From assembly GCA_027443745.1 (NCBI GenBank), contig DAIAZB010000395.1:1-64000 (forward strand): a stretch of 64,000 nt of DNA, given 5' to 3'. The DNA is from Thiomonas sp. Lineage in GTDB: Bacteria > Pseudomonadota > Gammaproteobacteria > Burkholderiales > Burkholderiaceae. A program made the position numbers and the translations under genes. Below the pieces are notes generated by a model that was not told where the DNA came from, ran no database searches, and worked only from the letters and a program-made list of their open reading frames with translations. Shown here piece by piece: positions 46,252 through 54,445 of this stretch (position 1 is its first letter; every line of letters starts with the position of its first letter).

Positions 46252-48261
46252 TCAGAGCCCATTCGCCATCTGGGAACGCGAGTTACGCTCCAACTGATCT
46301 GCCTTCGCCGCAGGCAACCCAGAGGCCACATGGGGTTTCAAGGGCTTACCCGCCCCCCGCCCTGATTCGCCCACAGATTCTGTGGATAACCTCGTCTGAT
46401 CTGCGCGCATACTCGCCTGTTCATCCGCCACGATGGCCGCCAGGTCGGCATCGACTACCCGGATGCCCAGGCGCACAGCCTGGCGGGTCGCCCTCTCCCG
46501 AAACGCGGCGCTTCCGGTAATTTCCACCCGGCCGCCGAACTTCTGCGCCGCGATGCGAAGCGCGGCCTCCACGCTGCCCGCACTCCTGTCGTGCAACTCG
46601 ATGCGCCGCCCGGTGTCGGTAAACATCTCCCGACCGCGGGAGTCTCGGTAGCGCACCTGCTGCCGCCGCTGGTCGATCTGGGCATCCAGTCCTGCCAGCA
46701 CCAGCTTGCGCAGCGGCTCGACTTCATCGCCCTCGATGCCATCGCGTTGGTGCCTGGCTTCCCCTCGCTCACGGTAGCAAATGCCGCGCAGCGCGGCCTG
46801 CGCCGCTTCGTCGCCCTGCTCGGCCTGACGCTCAAGCCACTTGCGCCAGACCTCACTGCGCGGCTGCCTGACAGAAAGCGCCTTGCGCTCTTCGGCCTGG
46901 CGCTTTTGCAGTGCTTCGCGCTCCCGCGCCGACATCCAGGCCCAGAGAGACTGTGCGACGGCAAACGGCAGGCCATCCCGGCGCGCGGCGGCGTAGGCCA
47001 GTGCCCTCGCCTCCCTCTGCTCGGCCTGCAGGGCGGCCCGCTCGCTCCGGTGTCGCTCGCGCATCTCGGCACGCTGCCGAGGTTTGTCTCGGCGCAGAAC
47101 GTCCTGTTCGGTCTTGAACCGATCGGCCAGCGCTGCGCGCGCTTCGGCGCGCTTTTGCCTGCGCAACGCGCGTTCATCGGGATCGCGACGGGTGCCTGAG
47201 AAGGAAGAAGCGTTCTCCCGGTCTTCCAGGCGTCCCCTTGACGGCTGCGTAGGCTGAACCTGCCGGCGTGCAGCCTCGATGTGCAGGGCATAGACAGCGG
47301 GCAATTCGGGAGTGCATCCTATAGGGACGAACGCACCCAGGCGCTCCTCCAGTTCGGCCTTGCTTGCCCAGCGGCCGAGCTGCGAAGCCTTCCCGGCGAG
47401 GACCCTGCCATCGGGCAGGCGTGTGGTCACGACCAGCCCGGAGCCCTTGGCCTGCATGGTGACGCCATGTCTGGCCAACGCCTCGTGAACGTGGGCCCAG
47501 GTCGATCCCGGGGAGCCGAGAGCCTGGCGCAGGTCCCGAGCAGGAGCACCGGCGACCCAGGTTTGAAAGGACGCGTCCCCAAGTCGATGTTCCGCTGCGG
47601 CCGCGCCGCGCGTGAGCCGGGGCTTTCCATGTTCCTTCAGCAACCCGCGTTCGCGTCGCTCCGCACGGCTCATGCGCACGATCTGCGGACCGGCGTCTGA
47701 GTCCAGCGTGATGAAAGGACCGTTCGCACGTTGGTGGCCGAACTCGAGCTCCAACTCCCGCATGCAGCGGTCGAGGATCAAATAATCCTTCTTGAACGGC
47801 GGGCTGACGGCCCGGAGCCTTTCCGGGTGCACCCGGTTGATGACCAGATGCACGTGGTCATTGTCGGTGTCGCGATGGATGGCCCACGCGGCCTGGTGAT
47901 CGCCGTAGCCCAGTGACTGCATCACATGGCGACACGCGCGCTCGGCCTGACTGGCCGTGGGGCGTTCGCCTTCCTGCCAGTTGATGGCGACGTGGTAGAC
48001 CGGGTTGCCGTGGAATCGCCCCCTGAGGCGGCAAGCGTCGGCCGTGCGATCGAGGACACCGGCGACATCTTCGGCATAGGCGAGGCGGTTTTCATGGAGC
48101 GCCCAGAACAGCGCCTCGTCAGGGATGTTGATGTGTCCGCCTTCAAGCATGTGACCGTCGGGCAATGCGCTGTCCGGGGCGGCGCGCATGATGTAGCGCA
48201 TGACCGGCGCGAACCCGTTGCCGGCTGTGGAGTGCTTCAGGGTGATGACCTTGGCGAGCAT
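46252..48261 (-). CDS. traI: Relaxase TraI (IncP/MobP type) with C-terminal LPD7 domain
   Basis: 669 residues. The relaxase motif III is HRDTDNDHVHLVINR with H129, H136 and H138 for metal binding; the candidate nicking tyrosine is Y23 in MRYIMRAAPD. VYHVAINWQEGERPTASQAE is the usual connecting strand. A charged helical middle leads to a C-terminal segment EAALRIAAQKFGGRVEITGS, like the LPD7 domain of the Toprim protein. It overlaps the traJ-like gene by 25 bases. It nicks oriT and pilots the strand into the recipient. Confidence 0.9.
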   Translation of the reverse strand: MLAKVITLKHSTAGNGFAPVMRYIMRAAPDSALPDGHMLEGGHINIPDEALFWALHENRLAYAEDVAGVLDRTADACRLRGRFHGNPVYHVAINWQEGERPTASQAERACRHVMQSLGYGDHQAAWAIHRDTDNDHVHLVINRVHPERLRAVSPPFKKDYLILDRCMRELELEFGHQRANGPFITLDSDAGPQIVRMSRAERRERGLLKEHGKPRLTRGAAAAEHRLGDASFQTWVAGAPARDLRQALGSPGSTWAHVHEALARHGVTMQAKGSGLVVTTRLPDGRVLAGKASQLGRWASKAELEERLGAFVPIGCTPELPAVYALHIEAARRQVQPTQPSRGRLEDRENASSFSGTRRDPDERALRRQKRAEARAALADRFKTEQDVLRRDKPRQRAEMRERHRSERAALQAEQREARALAYAAARRDGLPFAVAQSLWAWMSAREREALQKRQAEERKALSVRQPRSEVWRKWLERQAEQGDEAAQAALRGICYRERGEARHQRDGIEGDEVEPLRKLVLAGLDAQIDQRRQQVRYRDSRGREMFTDTGRRIELHDRSAGSVEAALRIAAQKFGGRVEITGSAAFRERATRQAVRLGIRVVDADLAAIVADEQASMRADQTRLSTESVGESGRGAGKPLKPHVASGLPAAKADQLERNSRSQMANGL

Positions 48262-48572
48262 GGCGCCCTCCGGCGCAAAACCTGGGCGGTACGCTGCAAG
48301 TCTTCAAGGACACGCCAGAATCTCCGGCGCTCTTCGGGACTGGCCCAGCCCTTGTCCTTCGGGTAGAGGTGCTTGATCAAGCGGCCGAGCTGATCGATGC
48401 GCCCGGCGGTGTTCCCATCGGCGCGGCTGATGACGGGCCGATGGAGAACGCGGCGCCGGATCAGTTCCGAGCGCGACATACCGGCCTGGCTGGCCTGCGC
48501 CGACAAATCCTGCAGATCCGTCTCGGTGAAGCGGACGGACACCCAGTGGGTCCGGGAAGCGTTCTGGTTCAT
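48237..48572 (-). CDS. TraJ/MobC-like relaxosome protein
   Basis: 111 residues. HWVSVRFTETDLQDLSAQAS, then GMSRSELIRRRVLHRP, is a ribbon-helix-helix-like DNA-binding domain, as in TraJ of RP4 and MobC. QLGRLIKHLYPKD is also family-typical. By position (next to the relaxase, divergent from the TraK-like gene) it binds oriT and recruits the relaxase. Confidence 0.75.
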   Translation of the reverse strand: MNQNASRTHWVSVRFTETDLQDLSAQASQAGMSRSELIRRRVLHRPVISRADGNTAGRIDQLGRLIKHLYPKDKGWASPEERRRFWRVLEDLQRTAQVLRRRAPCSPRSSP

Positions 48573-48915
48573 ACCCAGGCTCTGCCGGCCGAGCCCCACA
48601 CCGTTCCGTTGACGGCCTGCGCCGAGTCGCTGCCACCCGGTTCGAAGCCGATGCCGGTGGTGTGCACGAGACGCGTGCAAGGTAAGGCGACGTGTCACGT
48701 TTTCCGCTGCGCTCGCAAACGCGTCCCATCGCCACTTGGTCAGGCTCCGCCCGACACCCGGAGGGCACAGCCGTGCGGCATGGCCACACCACGTCGCCAC
48801 GGCCTTGCCGGCGGCGATGCTCCGCGGTTCCCTTGTCGCACCCGCCAGATCTGTGGGCCCACCCCGCAGAGTCCGGCTATCGGCCCAGCCCTGCGGGCCG
48901 CAACCGAGAGAGTCT
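48573..48915. other. Probable oriT region
   Basis: 343 bp without a gene lie between the divergent traJ-like and traK-like genes, exactly where RP4 has oriT. I could not locate an RP4-like nic sequence; a short hairpin GCACG-AGACG-CGTGC at about 48664-48680 is the only symmetrical element I noticed. The call rests on gene order. Confidence 0.45.
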
Positions 48916-49491
48916 ATGGACGGCAATGACGACAAGGTCGACTCGCCATTCGATGCCCAGGCGGCGGCCGCGCAGGTTCCCGCCGCAGCGGCTGCGCTGC
49001 TTGCTGCGCTCAAGGCCAAGCGAGCCGCCAAAGCAGCGGCGACGGCCCGCGAATTTGCGCTCAAGAGCGTTCGCGGACTGGAACCCGTGATCGTCGATCT
49101 CTTCGACTCCGGCGCCACGCTGGGCGAAGTGTTCAACATCCTGCAGCAGGCCCTGCCCGCGGTGGCGCCAGCGGAAATGCGCTACGCGCTTGCCCAGACG
49201 CGGGAGCGCTATCGACTGAACGCCCCGCCTGCGAGGCAGCCGTCCAGCGGCAAGGCTTCCGCGCCAGCAACGAGTCGCCGCGCTCCACGCCATGCCCGTG
49301 CAGCACGGTCTCCTACCCAGGACGCTCCGGCGATTCGTGCGTCGTGCGCACCCGGTATTGCGGACCTCCCCAACTGGGCCGACGGATCGGATCGCCGCCC
49401 GGACGAATCCGATGCCGATTACGCCTTGCGCAAGAACCTCGAGGGCCCACCTGAGGCCAGGCGCAAGTTCATTGACGACCACAACATCTGA
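48916..49491 (+). CDS. TraK-position protein
   Basis: 191 residues. An Ala-rich helical N-terminus (AAAALLAALKAKRAAKAAAT) is followed by SGATLGEVFNILQQALPAVA and EMRYALAQTRERYRL, and a Pro/Ala/Arg-rich linker to an acidic end. In RP4 this slot holds TraK, an oriT-binding protein that wraps DNA. Sequence support for that is weak; the basic linker could bind DNA. It precedes the TraL-like gene by 26 bp. Confidence 0.5.
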   Translation: MDGNDDKVDSPFDAQAAAAQVPAAAAALLAALKAKRAAKAAATAREFALKSVRGLEPVIVDLFDSGATLGEVFNILQQALPAVAPAEMRYALAQTRERYRLNAPPARQPSSGKASAPATSRRAPRHARAARSPTQDAPAIRASCAPGIADLPNWADGSDRRPDESDADYALRKNLEGPPEARRKFIDDHNI

Positions 49492-49517
49492 ACCCCCTCA
49501 CGGCAAAGGATTCGATC

Positions 49518-50279
49518 ATGCTCAAGACCTTCATCATCGACGGTGACAAAGGCGGCGTCGGGAAAAGCCTCGCAGCACGCGCCCTGGTGCACCACTACCT
49601 GTCTCTCCCTGACAGCCAGCGTCCACGCCTGGTGGTCTATGACGCCGACATGTCCAATCCGGATGTCTGCGGCGACGGCGGACTGAAGGCCGGTGGGGGA
49701 ATCATCGGCACCGCGATGCTCGACCTTTCCACCGAGAGCGGGTGGATCGACCTGGGCACCCGGGTCGCGATGACTGCTACTGCGGCGGCCGACACGGAGT
49801 ACCGCATCATCGTCAACATGCCCGCGCAGATCGGCACGCGCGCCTTCGACGGCTCGATCCATATCGTCAGCGAAGTGCTGCGCGAGGCCAACGCGGTCCC
49901 GGTCTGGATGCTCAGCCGCACCCAGGAGAGCATCCGCGCGCTGCAGTACCGGCTGCGCCACATGCCGGCACAGTATGAGATCGGCCTGATCGTGAAGAAC
50001 CTGTTCTTTGGCGCTTCGGACAAGTTCGCCCTGTGGGATGGCGACGACCTGTGCAAACTACTGGTCGAGGAACGAACCTGGGCCGAGACCGAGCTGCCCG
50101 AACTCAACGACCAGCTCACGGTGATGATCGGGCGACGGCCGTTCCACGAGGTACTCGCCACCGGCATCGACGGCAGGCCCCTGCAATTCGGCTACCGGCT
50201 GGCCCTGACCTCCTGGCTGCAGCGTGCCGGAGCGGCGATGGCGCAGGTCGAGTCACTCGATTCCCTGGGCGTCGCGTGA
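49518..50279 (+). CDS. traL: TraL-like P-loop ATPase
   Basis: 253 residues. The ParA/MinD-type deviant Walker A FIIDGDKGGVGKSLAARALV starts at residue 5, and LVVYDADMSNPDV is the switch region. It matches the small ParA-like TraL of IncP plasmids in order and size. Role in transfer is not well defined (DNA processing, plasmid handling). Its stop overlaps the TraM-like start (TGATG). Confidence 0.8.
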   Translation: MLKTFIIDGDKGGVGKSLAARALVHHYLSLPDSQRPRLVVYDADMSNPDVCGDGGLKAGGGIIGTAMLDLSTESGWIDLGTRVAMTATAAADTEYRIIVNMPAQIGTRAFDGSIHIVSEVLREANAVPVWMLSRTQESIRALQYRLRHMPAQYEIGLIVKNLFFGASDKFALWDGDDLCKLLVEERTWAETELPELNDQLTVMIGRRPFHEVLATGIDGRPLQFGYRLALTSWLQRAGAAMAQVESLDSLGVA

Positions 50280-50791
50280 TGGCCTACAGCAACTCGGAGC
50301 AGATTTTCATCGACGCCGTGGGTGCCCTGCCGACGGAGGATCAATGGAAGGACATCCGGTCCCTGCTCGGCATCCTCAGCAAGGCTGGCTTCGAGGTCGA
50401 CGATCCCTCGAATGCGCCGCACGTCACCCTGTTCGCCTGGGGCTGGGCGCGGTCGACCGGCCGGGCCGATGTGCTCGCAGCGGTCAAGGCCGCAGTCCTG
50501 GAGAGCGCGGGTAGTCAGGCGCCCTCAACGCTGCCCGCCGACTTCGTGCCTGTGTTGGAGGCACTGACCGCCTTGCGCGCGGCGCACGCGGCCCCGGTCA
50601 GGATCGATCTTGGCGTGCTGCGTGACGCATTGCGCGAGTCGATCAGCACGATCTGGCTGCTGGCTGGAGGGCTGCTTCTGGCTTTCGCCTTCTGGGCCGG
50701 CATGCTGTGGGGGCAGCACGAGATGCGGCCCTTGCTCGCCGCCAAGCAGCAGACCATCGACCAGCTGAGCGCCCGGTGGCATGCGCGCTGA
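50279..50791 (+). CDS. TraM-like membrane-anchored protein
   Basis: 170 residues. An acidic cytoplasmic-type N-terminus (DAVGALPTEDQWKDIRSLLG) is followed by one strong membrane segment, IWLLAGGLLLAFAFWAGMLW, near residue 125-145. Position after TraL matches RP4 TraM; recognisable sequence similarity is limited. It overlaps the following TraB-like gene by 11 bases. Confidence 0.65.
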   Translation: MAYSNSEQIFIDAVGALPTEDQWKDIRSLLGILSKAGFEVDDPSNAPHVTLFAWGWARSTGRADVLAAVKAAVLESAGSQAPSTLPADFVPVLEALTALRAAHAAPVRIDLGVLRDALRESISTIWLLAGGLLLAFAFWAGMLWGQHEMRPLLAAKQQTIDQLSARWHAR

Positions 50792-51935
50792 GGATGCCCG
50801 AAAGGCCGGCCTGATCAGCGCAGCGGCATTATCGGGGAGCGCCTGGCTATGGGGTGGCGCCAGCCTCGCCGGCCCGGCGTTGTCGATCACCCTGCTGCTG
50901 TGGATCGCGATAGGGCAGTCGGTAACAGAGCGTCATCTGGTCGCAGCGGCCTACTACCTGAGCGGCAGTTGGCCGATCGTCGGGGCCGTGCTCGGTTACT
51001 GGGGTCCCCACCACATTGCCGCCGCGGTCGGCGCCTGGTTCGGGACATCGCTCCTGCTCGCCTCTCCGTGGGGGATTCCACCGCGTCGGGGAGGACTGCT
51101 CGCCGCACTGGTGTCGACGGCGGTTCCGCCGCTGGGCGTGATCGGGTGGTTGTCGCCCCTGACCGCCGCCGGCACCCTGTTCCCGGCAACGGGATGGCTC
51201 GGCATCATCTGCCTGATGATGATGACCGTGGCCCTTCCGGGCGCATTGCACGGCAACACTGCGGCGAGATGGCTGCTGGCGAGTTTGATTGGCCTCGCGC
51301 TGGGTGCCAACAGCGCAGCCCGTCTGGCACCCGAGCCGCACTTGCCGTCTGGGTGGGTCGGAGTGCAGACTTGGATCAAACCGGGCGACGGCAATGTGCT
51401 CGCCTCGATCCAGAACAATCAGGCAGTGATCAGCGCAGGCATCGAGCAAGGACTCGGCGCACGAGTGGTGGTGTTCCCGGAGGCCATCGTGCCGAACTGG
51501 TACGACGGCACACGTGCCCAGCTCAGCGCAGCCGTGCCACTGGGGCAGACATGGCTGCTCGGCGTGCAGGTCGAAAAACGCGATGCCATTGTTCTTGCGA
51601 AAGCAAGCAACAGCAAGATGGACCCGCTCGTCGCAGCCGCTGGGTTACTGCTTGGTGGCGACTGGCAACCGTGGAGCTCCCGCTCACTGCGTCCTGCCTG
51701 GTGGCAACCGGTGTTTGAGGTCGATGGCCAGCGCGTGTGGGCCGCCGTCTGCGTCGAGCAAGTGCTGCCCTGGACATGGCTCGAGGCGATGGCACAGCGG
51801 CCTGATGTGATCCTGGCGCAGACAAATGCTTGGTGGGCTGGCCAGGACCGGGAAGCGCCGGAGATTCAAGAAGCCAGTACCAACGCATGGGCCCGGCTCA
51901 TGAGCCAGCCGGTCCTATCGGCTGTGAACTGGTAA
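50781..51935 (+). CDS. traB: TraB-like membrane amidase (nitrilase fold)
   Basis: 384 residues. The N-terminal half has about five membrane segments; the C-terminal half is a carbon-nitrogen hydrolase domain related to apolipoprotein N-acyltransferase. The Glu motif is VVVFPEAIVPNW and the nucleophile Cys is in WAAVCVEQVLPWTW. IncP TraB has this architecture and is implicated in mating-pair formation. The C-terminus SQPVLSAVNW looks complete. The integron-like cassettes begin about 140 bp downstream. Confidence 0.75.
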   Translation: MRAEDARKAGLISAAALSGSAWLWGGASLAGPALSITLLLWIAIGQSVTERHLVAAAYYLSGSWPIVGAVLGYWGPHHIAAAVGAWFGTSLLLASPWGIPPRRGGLLAALVSTAVPPLGVIGWLSPLTAAGTLFPATGWLGIICLMMMTVALPGALHGNTAARWLLASLIGLALGANSAARLAPEPHLPSGWVGVQTWIKPGDGNVLASIQNNQAVISAGIEQGLGARVVVFPEAIVPNWYDGTRAQLSAAVPLGQTWLLGVQVEKRDAIVLAKASNSKMDPLVAAAGLLLGGDWQPWSSRSLRPAWWQPVFEVDGQRVWAAVCVEQVLPWTWLEAMAQRPDVILAQTNAWWAGQDREAPEIQEASTNAWARLMSQPVLSAVNW

Positions 51936-52078
51936 TTGGCGGCTAAGTTCATGTCGACGTTGCGCGGGCCGATCCGCTCGAAGGGAGACAGGTCCTCGGC
52001 CTGAACGGACGCTCGCCGGATTCGACCTAGTGGCCGGTCCCGACCCGTTGCCGCCGTTGCGCTTCGAGGAAAGCTGTC

Positions 52079-52147
52079 GTTCAACGCTTGAATTCACCGA
52101 CCTTGCGCGGCTTTATGCGCAAGGTCCGGTGGAATGATGAGTTAGCC
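52079..52147 (-). other. Integron attC-like recombination site 1
   Basis: Read on the minus strand, the site starts GGCTAAC, which includes the stop codon of the cassette gene, and ends AAGCGTTGAAC, matching the GTTRRRY core. Between them is a stem ACCTTGCGC/GCGCAAGGT. Length 69 bp is typical. It lies directly 3' of a minus-strand gene, the standard cassette arrangement. Confidence 0.6.
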
Positions 52148-52381
52148 AGCTTTCCCTGAGCCCCCGCAACAACCACAGGGCGCACCCGATGGGAGGGCGG
52201 AGATTGTATTGGCACGTGCCTCAAGCGAAAGGCTCTCTGTTACCAGACCTCGCCGGGTACGCTCGATTGTGACGGTGATAATTTCATCCGCGTTTCCCGC
52301 CACAGAGAAGGACTTCTTGAATCTTTGGTCGCCACTCTTTGCAAACTCACGAACAGTTTGGACTACGGTTTTTTCATTCAT
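52142..52381 (-). CDS. Small cassette-borne protein
   Basis: 79 residues (MNEKTVVQTVREFAKSGDQR...) with the stop codon inside attC-like site 1. The strand-rich centre EIITVTIERTRRGLV is followed by a Gly/Cys-rich tail GAPCGCCGGSGKAG. No signal peptide. I do not recognise it. Only 15 bp separate it from the next gene upstream, so both belong to one cassette. Confidence 0.5.
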   Translation of the reverse strand: MNEKTVVQTVREFAKSGDQRFKKSFSVAGNADEIITVTIERTRRGLVTESLSLEARANTISALPSGAPCGCCGGSGKAG

Positions 52382-52396
52382 ATGATTTCCTATTTG

Positions 52397-52849
52397 TTAA
52401 GCACGTTGAACACGATCCTGCGACAGCCTTTCATTCTCAAGAGAGTTGTAAAACTCAGTGGCAGCCTTGTTTTGTTTGAGCAACCCCTCACCATCAACTG
52501 AAAGGCTAGGAAGTGAGCGGCATCTCTTGACATCGTCGTAGTGCATGATGAATTGATCTTTGAATGTTCGTCGTATAATTTTTTCATCAATAATTCCTCC
52601 CTCGCAGCAAAGAGCCACTAACTCAAGCGTATTTACGACCTTGATTACATCCGGAGTAATTGGTTTGTTTGAGTCAATTTTGCTTAACGTTGCCATGTAG
52701 TCCCACAAAGGAAGGAGTAGTTGCCGTTGAGAAAGCAATTTCTGGTTTTGGTGCACTTTGTAGGCAACGATAATCGCTATTGTCGTAGCAACGCCAGATA
52801 AAACAGCCCCCGCGGCCGCTGAAATTGCAGTGATCAAATTGACATCCAT
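52397..52849 (-). CDS. Cassette-borne membrane-anchored protein
   Basis: 150 residues. A single N-terminal membrane helix (ITAISAAAGAVLSGVATTIA plus IIVAYKV) is followed by a soluble region with LLPLWDYMATLSKIDSNKP and LVALCCEGGIIDEKIIRRTF, reminiscent of DUF4760-type proteins of unknown function. The AT content is higher than that of the transfer genes. Same cassette as the 79-residue gene. Confidence 0.55.
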   Translation of the reverse strand: MDVNLITAISAAAGAVLSGVATTIAIIVAYKVHQNQKLLSQRQLLLPLWDYMATLSKIDSNKPITPDVIKVVNTLELVALCCEGGIIDEKIIRRTFKDQFIMHYDDVKRCRSLPSLSVDGEGLLKQNKAATEFYNSLENERLSQDRVQRA

Positions 52850-52865
52850 AGGCGATTCCTTTGCT

Positions 52866-52926
52866 GGTCAACGCTCAGCTTGAGCGGCGCGGCGAATGCC
52901 GCATCCGCTTGAAGCGCTAGTTATAA
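52866..52926 (-). other. Integron attC-like recombination site 2
   Basis: On the minus strand it begins TTATAACTAGCGCTTCAAGC, where TAA is the stop of the next cassette gene, and ends CTCAAGCTGAGCGTTGACC. AGCGCTTCAAGCGG pairs imperfectly with CCGCTCAAGCTGAGCG, giving the bulged hairpin of attC sites. The end core GTTGACC deviates from GTTRRRY at one base. Confidence 0.6.
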
Positions 52927-53265
52927 ATCATACGTGTCCATCGACTGATCAATTGCGGACATGGAAATTATCGTGTCGTTGCCGTACACACTGCGCATTT
53001 TCCCGGCAATGAACTCCTCTTCGCCGCCGGAGCTTGCAGCACGCGTGCATGACGCTCTATGAAGCTTCTGAAGCTCCTCTTTGAACGTTGCCAGCCTGAT
53101 CGAAGGAATCGCTTGAGCCCGTCGCCCGGATGGCCACGACAATTCATAGAAGTCCAGCCCGTAATTAAGCATATTTGAATCAAGCGGGTAACTGATGCAA
53201 ATGAGGTACGTATTACCTGCCGATGTGGCGATCTTGACGCGATATGCCTTATTATTTGGGTCCAC
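52921..53265 (-). CDS. Cassette-borne hypothetical protein
   Basis: 114 residues if translation starts at the GTG at 53265 (VDPNNKAYRVKIATSAG), which has AGGAG seven bases upstream; an ATG 15 codons earlier lacks a site. Stop inside attC-like site 2. The protein has a mixed alpha/beta pattern (TYLICISYPLDSNMLNYGLD) and no known motif. Its cassette must begin upstream of 53265, but I could not find the next recombination site. Confidence 0.55.
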   Translation of the reverse strand: MDPNNKAYRVKIATSAGNTYLICISYPLDSNMLNYGLDFYELSWPSGRRAQAIPSIRLATFKEELQKLHRASCTRAASSGGEEEFIAGKMRSVYGNDTIISMSAIDQSMDTYDL

Positions 53266-53829
53266 TGCGCTCTCCTGATAATTTCTAGCGTAATTTGTCC
53301 AGCAGATCATTCTGAATAATCGGGACGGTGCGGAATATTCTGGTCACGCGAGTCCTCAGAAAGCGCAAGTGCATCATGGGCTTGCTGGCTTGTGCCTCGT
53401 CTGAATGCCAAGATAAAAAACCATAAAACCCGGTGCCCCTTCTTGTCACGCCACAAGCCCCGGCATCAAGAGTAGGTACGCAACCCGTACCCGAGCCATG
53501 GCTTTCGGATTGAAGGCTCCGCGTCGATCGTTGCCTAGATTGTGAACCAGAATGCCTGTGTTTGGTGTGAGCGATTCGGAGGCTGAGGTCGGAAGCCTCC
53601 ACCAGGTCGAAGGTGCCGGTTCGACGGCGCTGAAAGCGGCAGATCGCTAGGCCGACGGTGTCGGCGACTGCGGACCACACCATTGCCGTCGCAGCCACAG
53701 GCCGCGGCCGGTGCCCGCTTTGGCCGAGGACCAGTCCTCCGGGGTCTTGGGTGGGAATCAGGCTTGCCTCCCGACCACCGACAGAGGGACGAGAGTCCGA
53801 GCAGCGGGCCCACCGAACTGAGTCCCAGC
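53266..53829. other. 564 bp without a recognised gene
   Basis: This stretch separates the cassettes from the VirB1-like gene. Open frames exist on the minus strand (53285-53836) but overlap each other and show no family pattern. It may hold the remnant of an integron platform or a degraded gene. No attI or intI was recognised. Confidence 0.4.
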
Positions 53830-54405
53830 ATGGCACCGACCTCGCCGATCCTGATGCTCGAGCAGTGCGCGCCCGCCATCGCTCAAGTCACGATGGCCGC
53901 CATCGTGCAACAAGAGAGCGCTGGCAACCCGCTGGCCTTGCATGACAACACGACCGGTCGGGGCTACCGCCCGGCAAGCGTGGCGGGCGCGGCCCGAATT
54001 GCGCGTGAGCTCATTGCGCAGGGTCACTCGGTGGACGTCGGCCTGGCGCAGATCAACAGCAGGAATCTGTCCAGGCTGGGGCTCGACGTGGATCAAGCGC
54101 TCGATCCTTGCGAGAACCTCCATGCGGCTCAGACCGTGCTTCTGGACAGCTGGGGCCGAGCCGGCACGCTCATGGGCATGCTATCCGCGTACAACACCGG
54201 GCAGGTGGCGAGCACCAGGGGCGCGGACTACGGCGCCGGCGTTTTCGCGCAGGCCGGGACCATCGTGCCGTCGATTCCCGATGGACGGATGGCTCGCTGG
54301 GCGCTGGCCTCGTCCTCTCTGCCTCCGGTGCAACCCACCATCACCTGGGCCCCACAGGCCAGCCCCCTCGCACCGAAATCGGGAGATCTGCACCCGCGGT
54401 CGTGA
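53830..54405 (+). CDS. VirB1/TrbN-like lytic transglycosylase
   Basis: 191 residues. The SLT fold is shown by IVQQESAGNPLALHDN with catalytic E29, SVDVGLAQINSRNLSRLGLD, and GMLSAYNTGQVA. It locally opens peptidoglycan for the mating channel. No obvious signal peptide is present from the chosen start, so an unrecognised upstream start or an alternative secretion route is possible. Confidence 0.8.
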   Translation: MAPTSPILMLEQCAPAIAQVTMAAIVQQESAGNPLALHDNTTGRGYRPASVAGAARIARELIAQGHSVDVGLAQINSRNLSRLGLDVDQALDPCENLHAAQTVLLDSWGRAGTLMGMLSAYNTGQVASTRGADYGAGVFAQAGTIVPSIPDGRMARWALASSSLPPVQPTITWAPQASPLAPKSGDLHPRS

Positions 54406-54445
54406 GGTCCGTTCACCAAGCGACACGCGCGCGACGACGCGTCGC

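Noticed and set aside
53285..53836. 183-codon minus-strand frame
   Set aside because: Overlaps other equally open frames and carries no recognisable motif; left as unassigned sequence.
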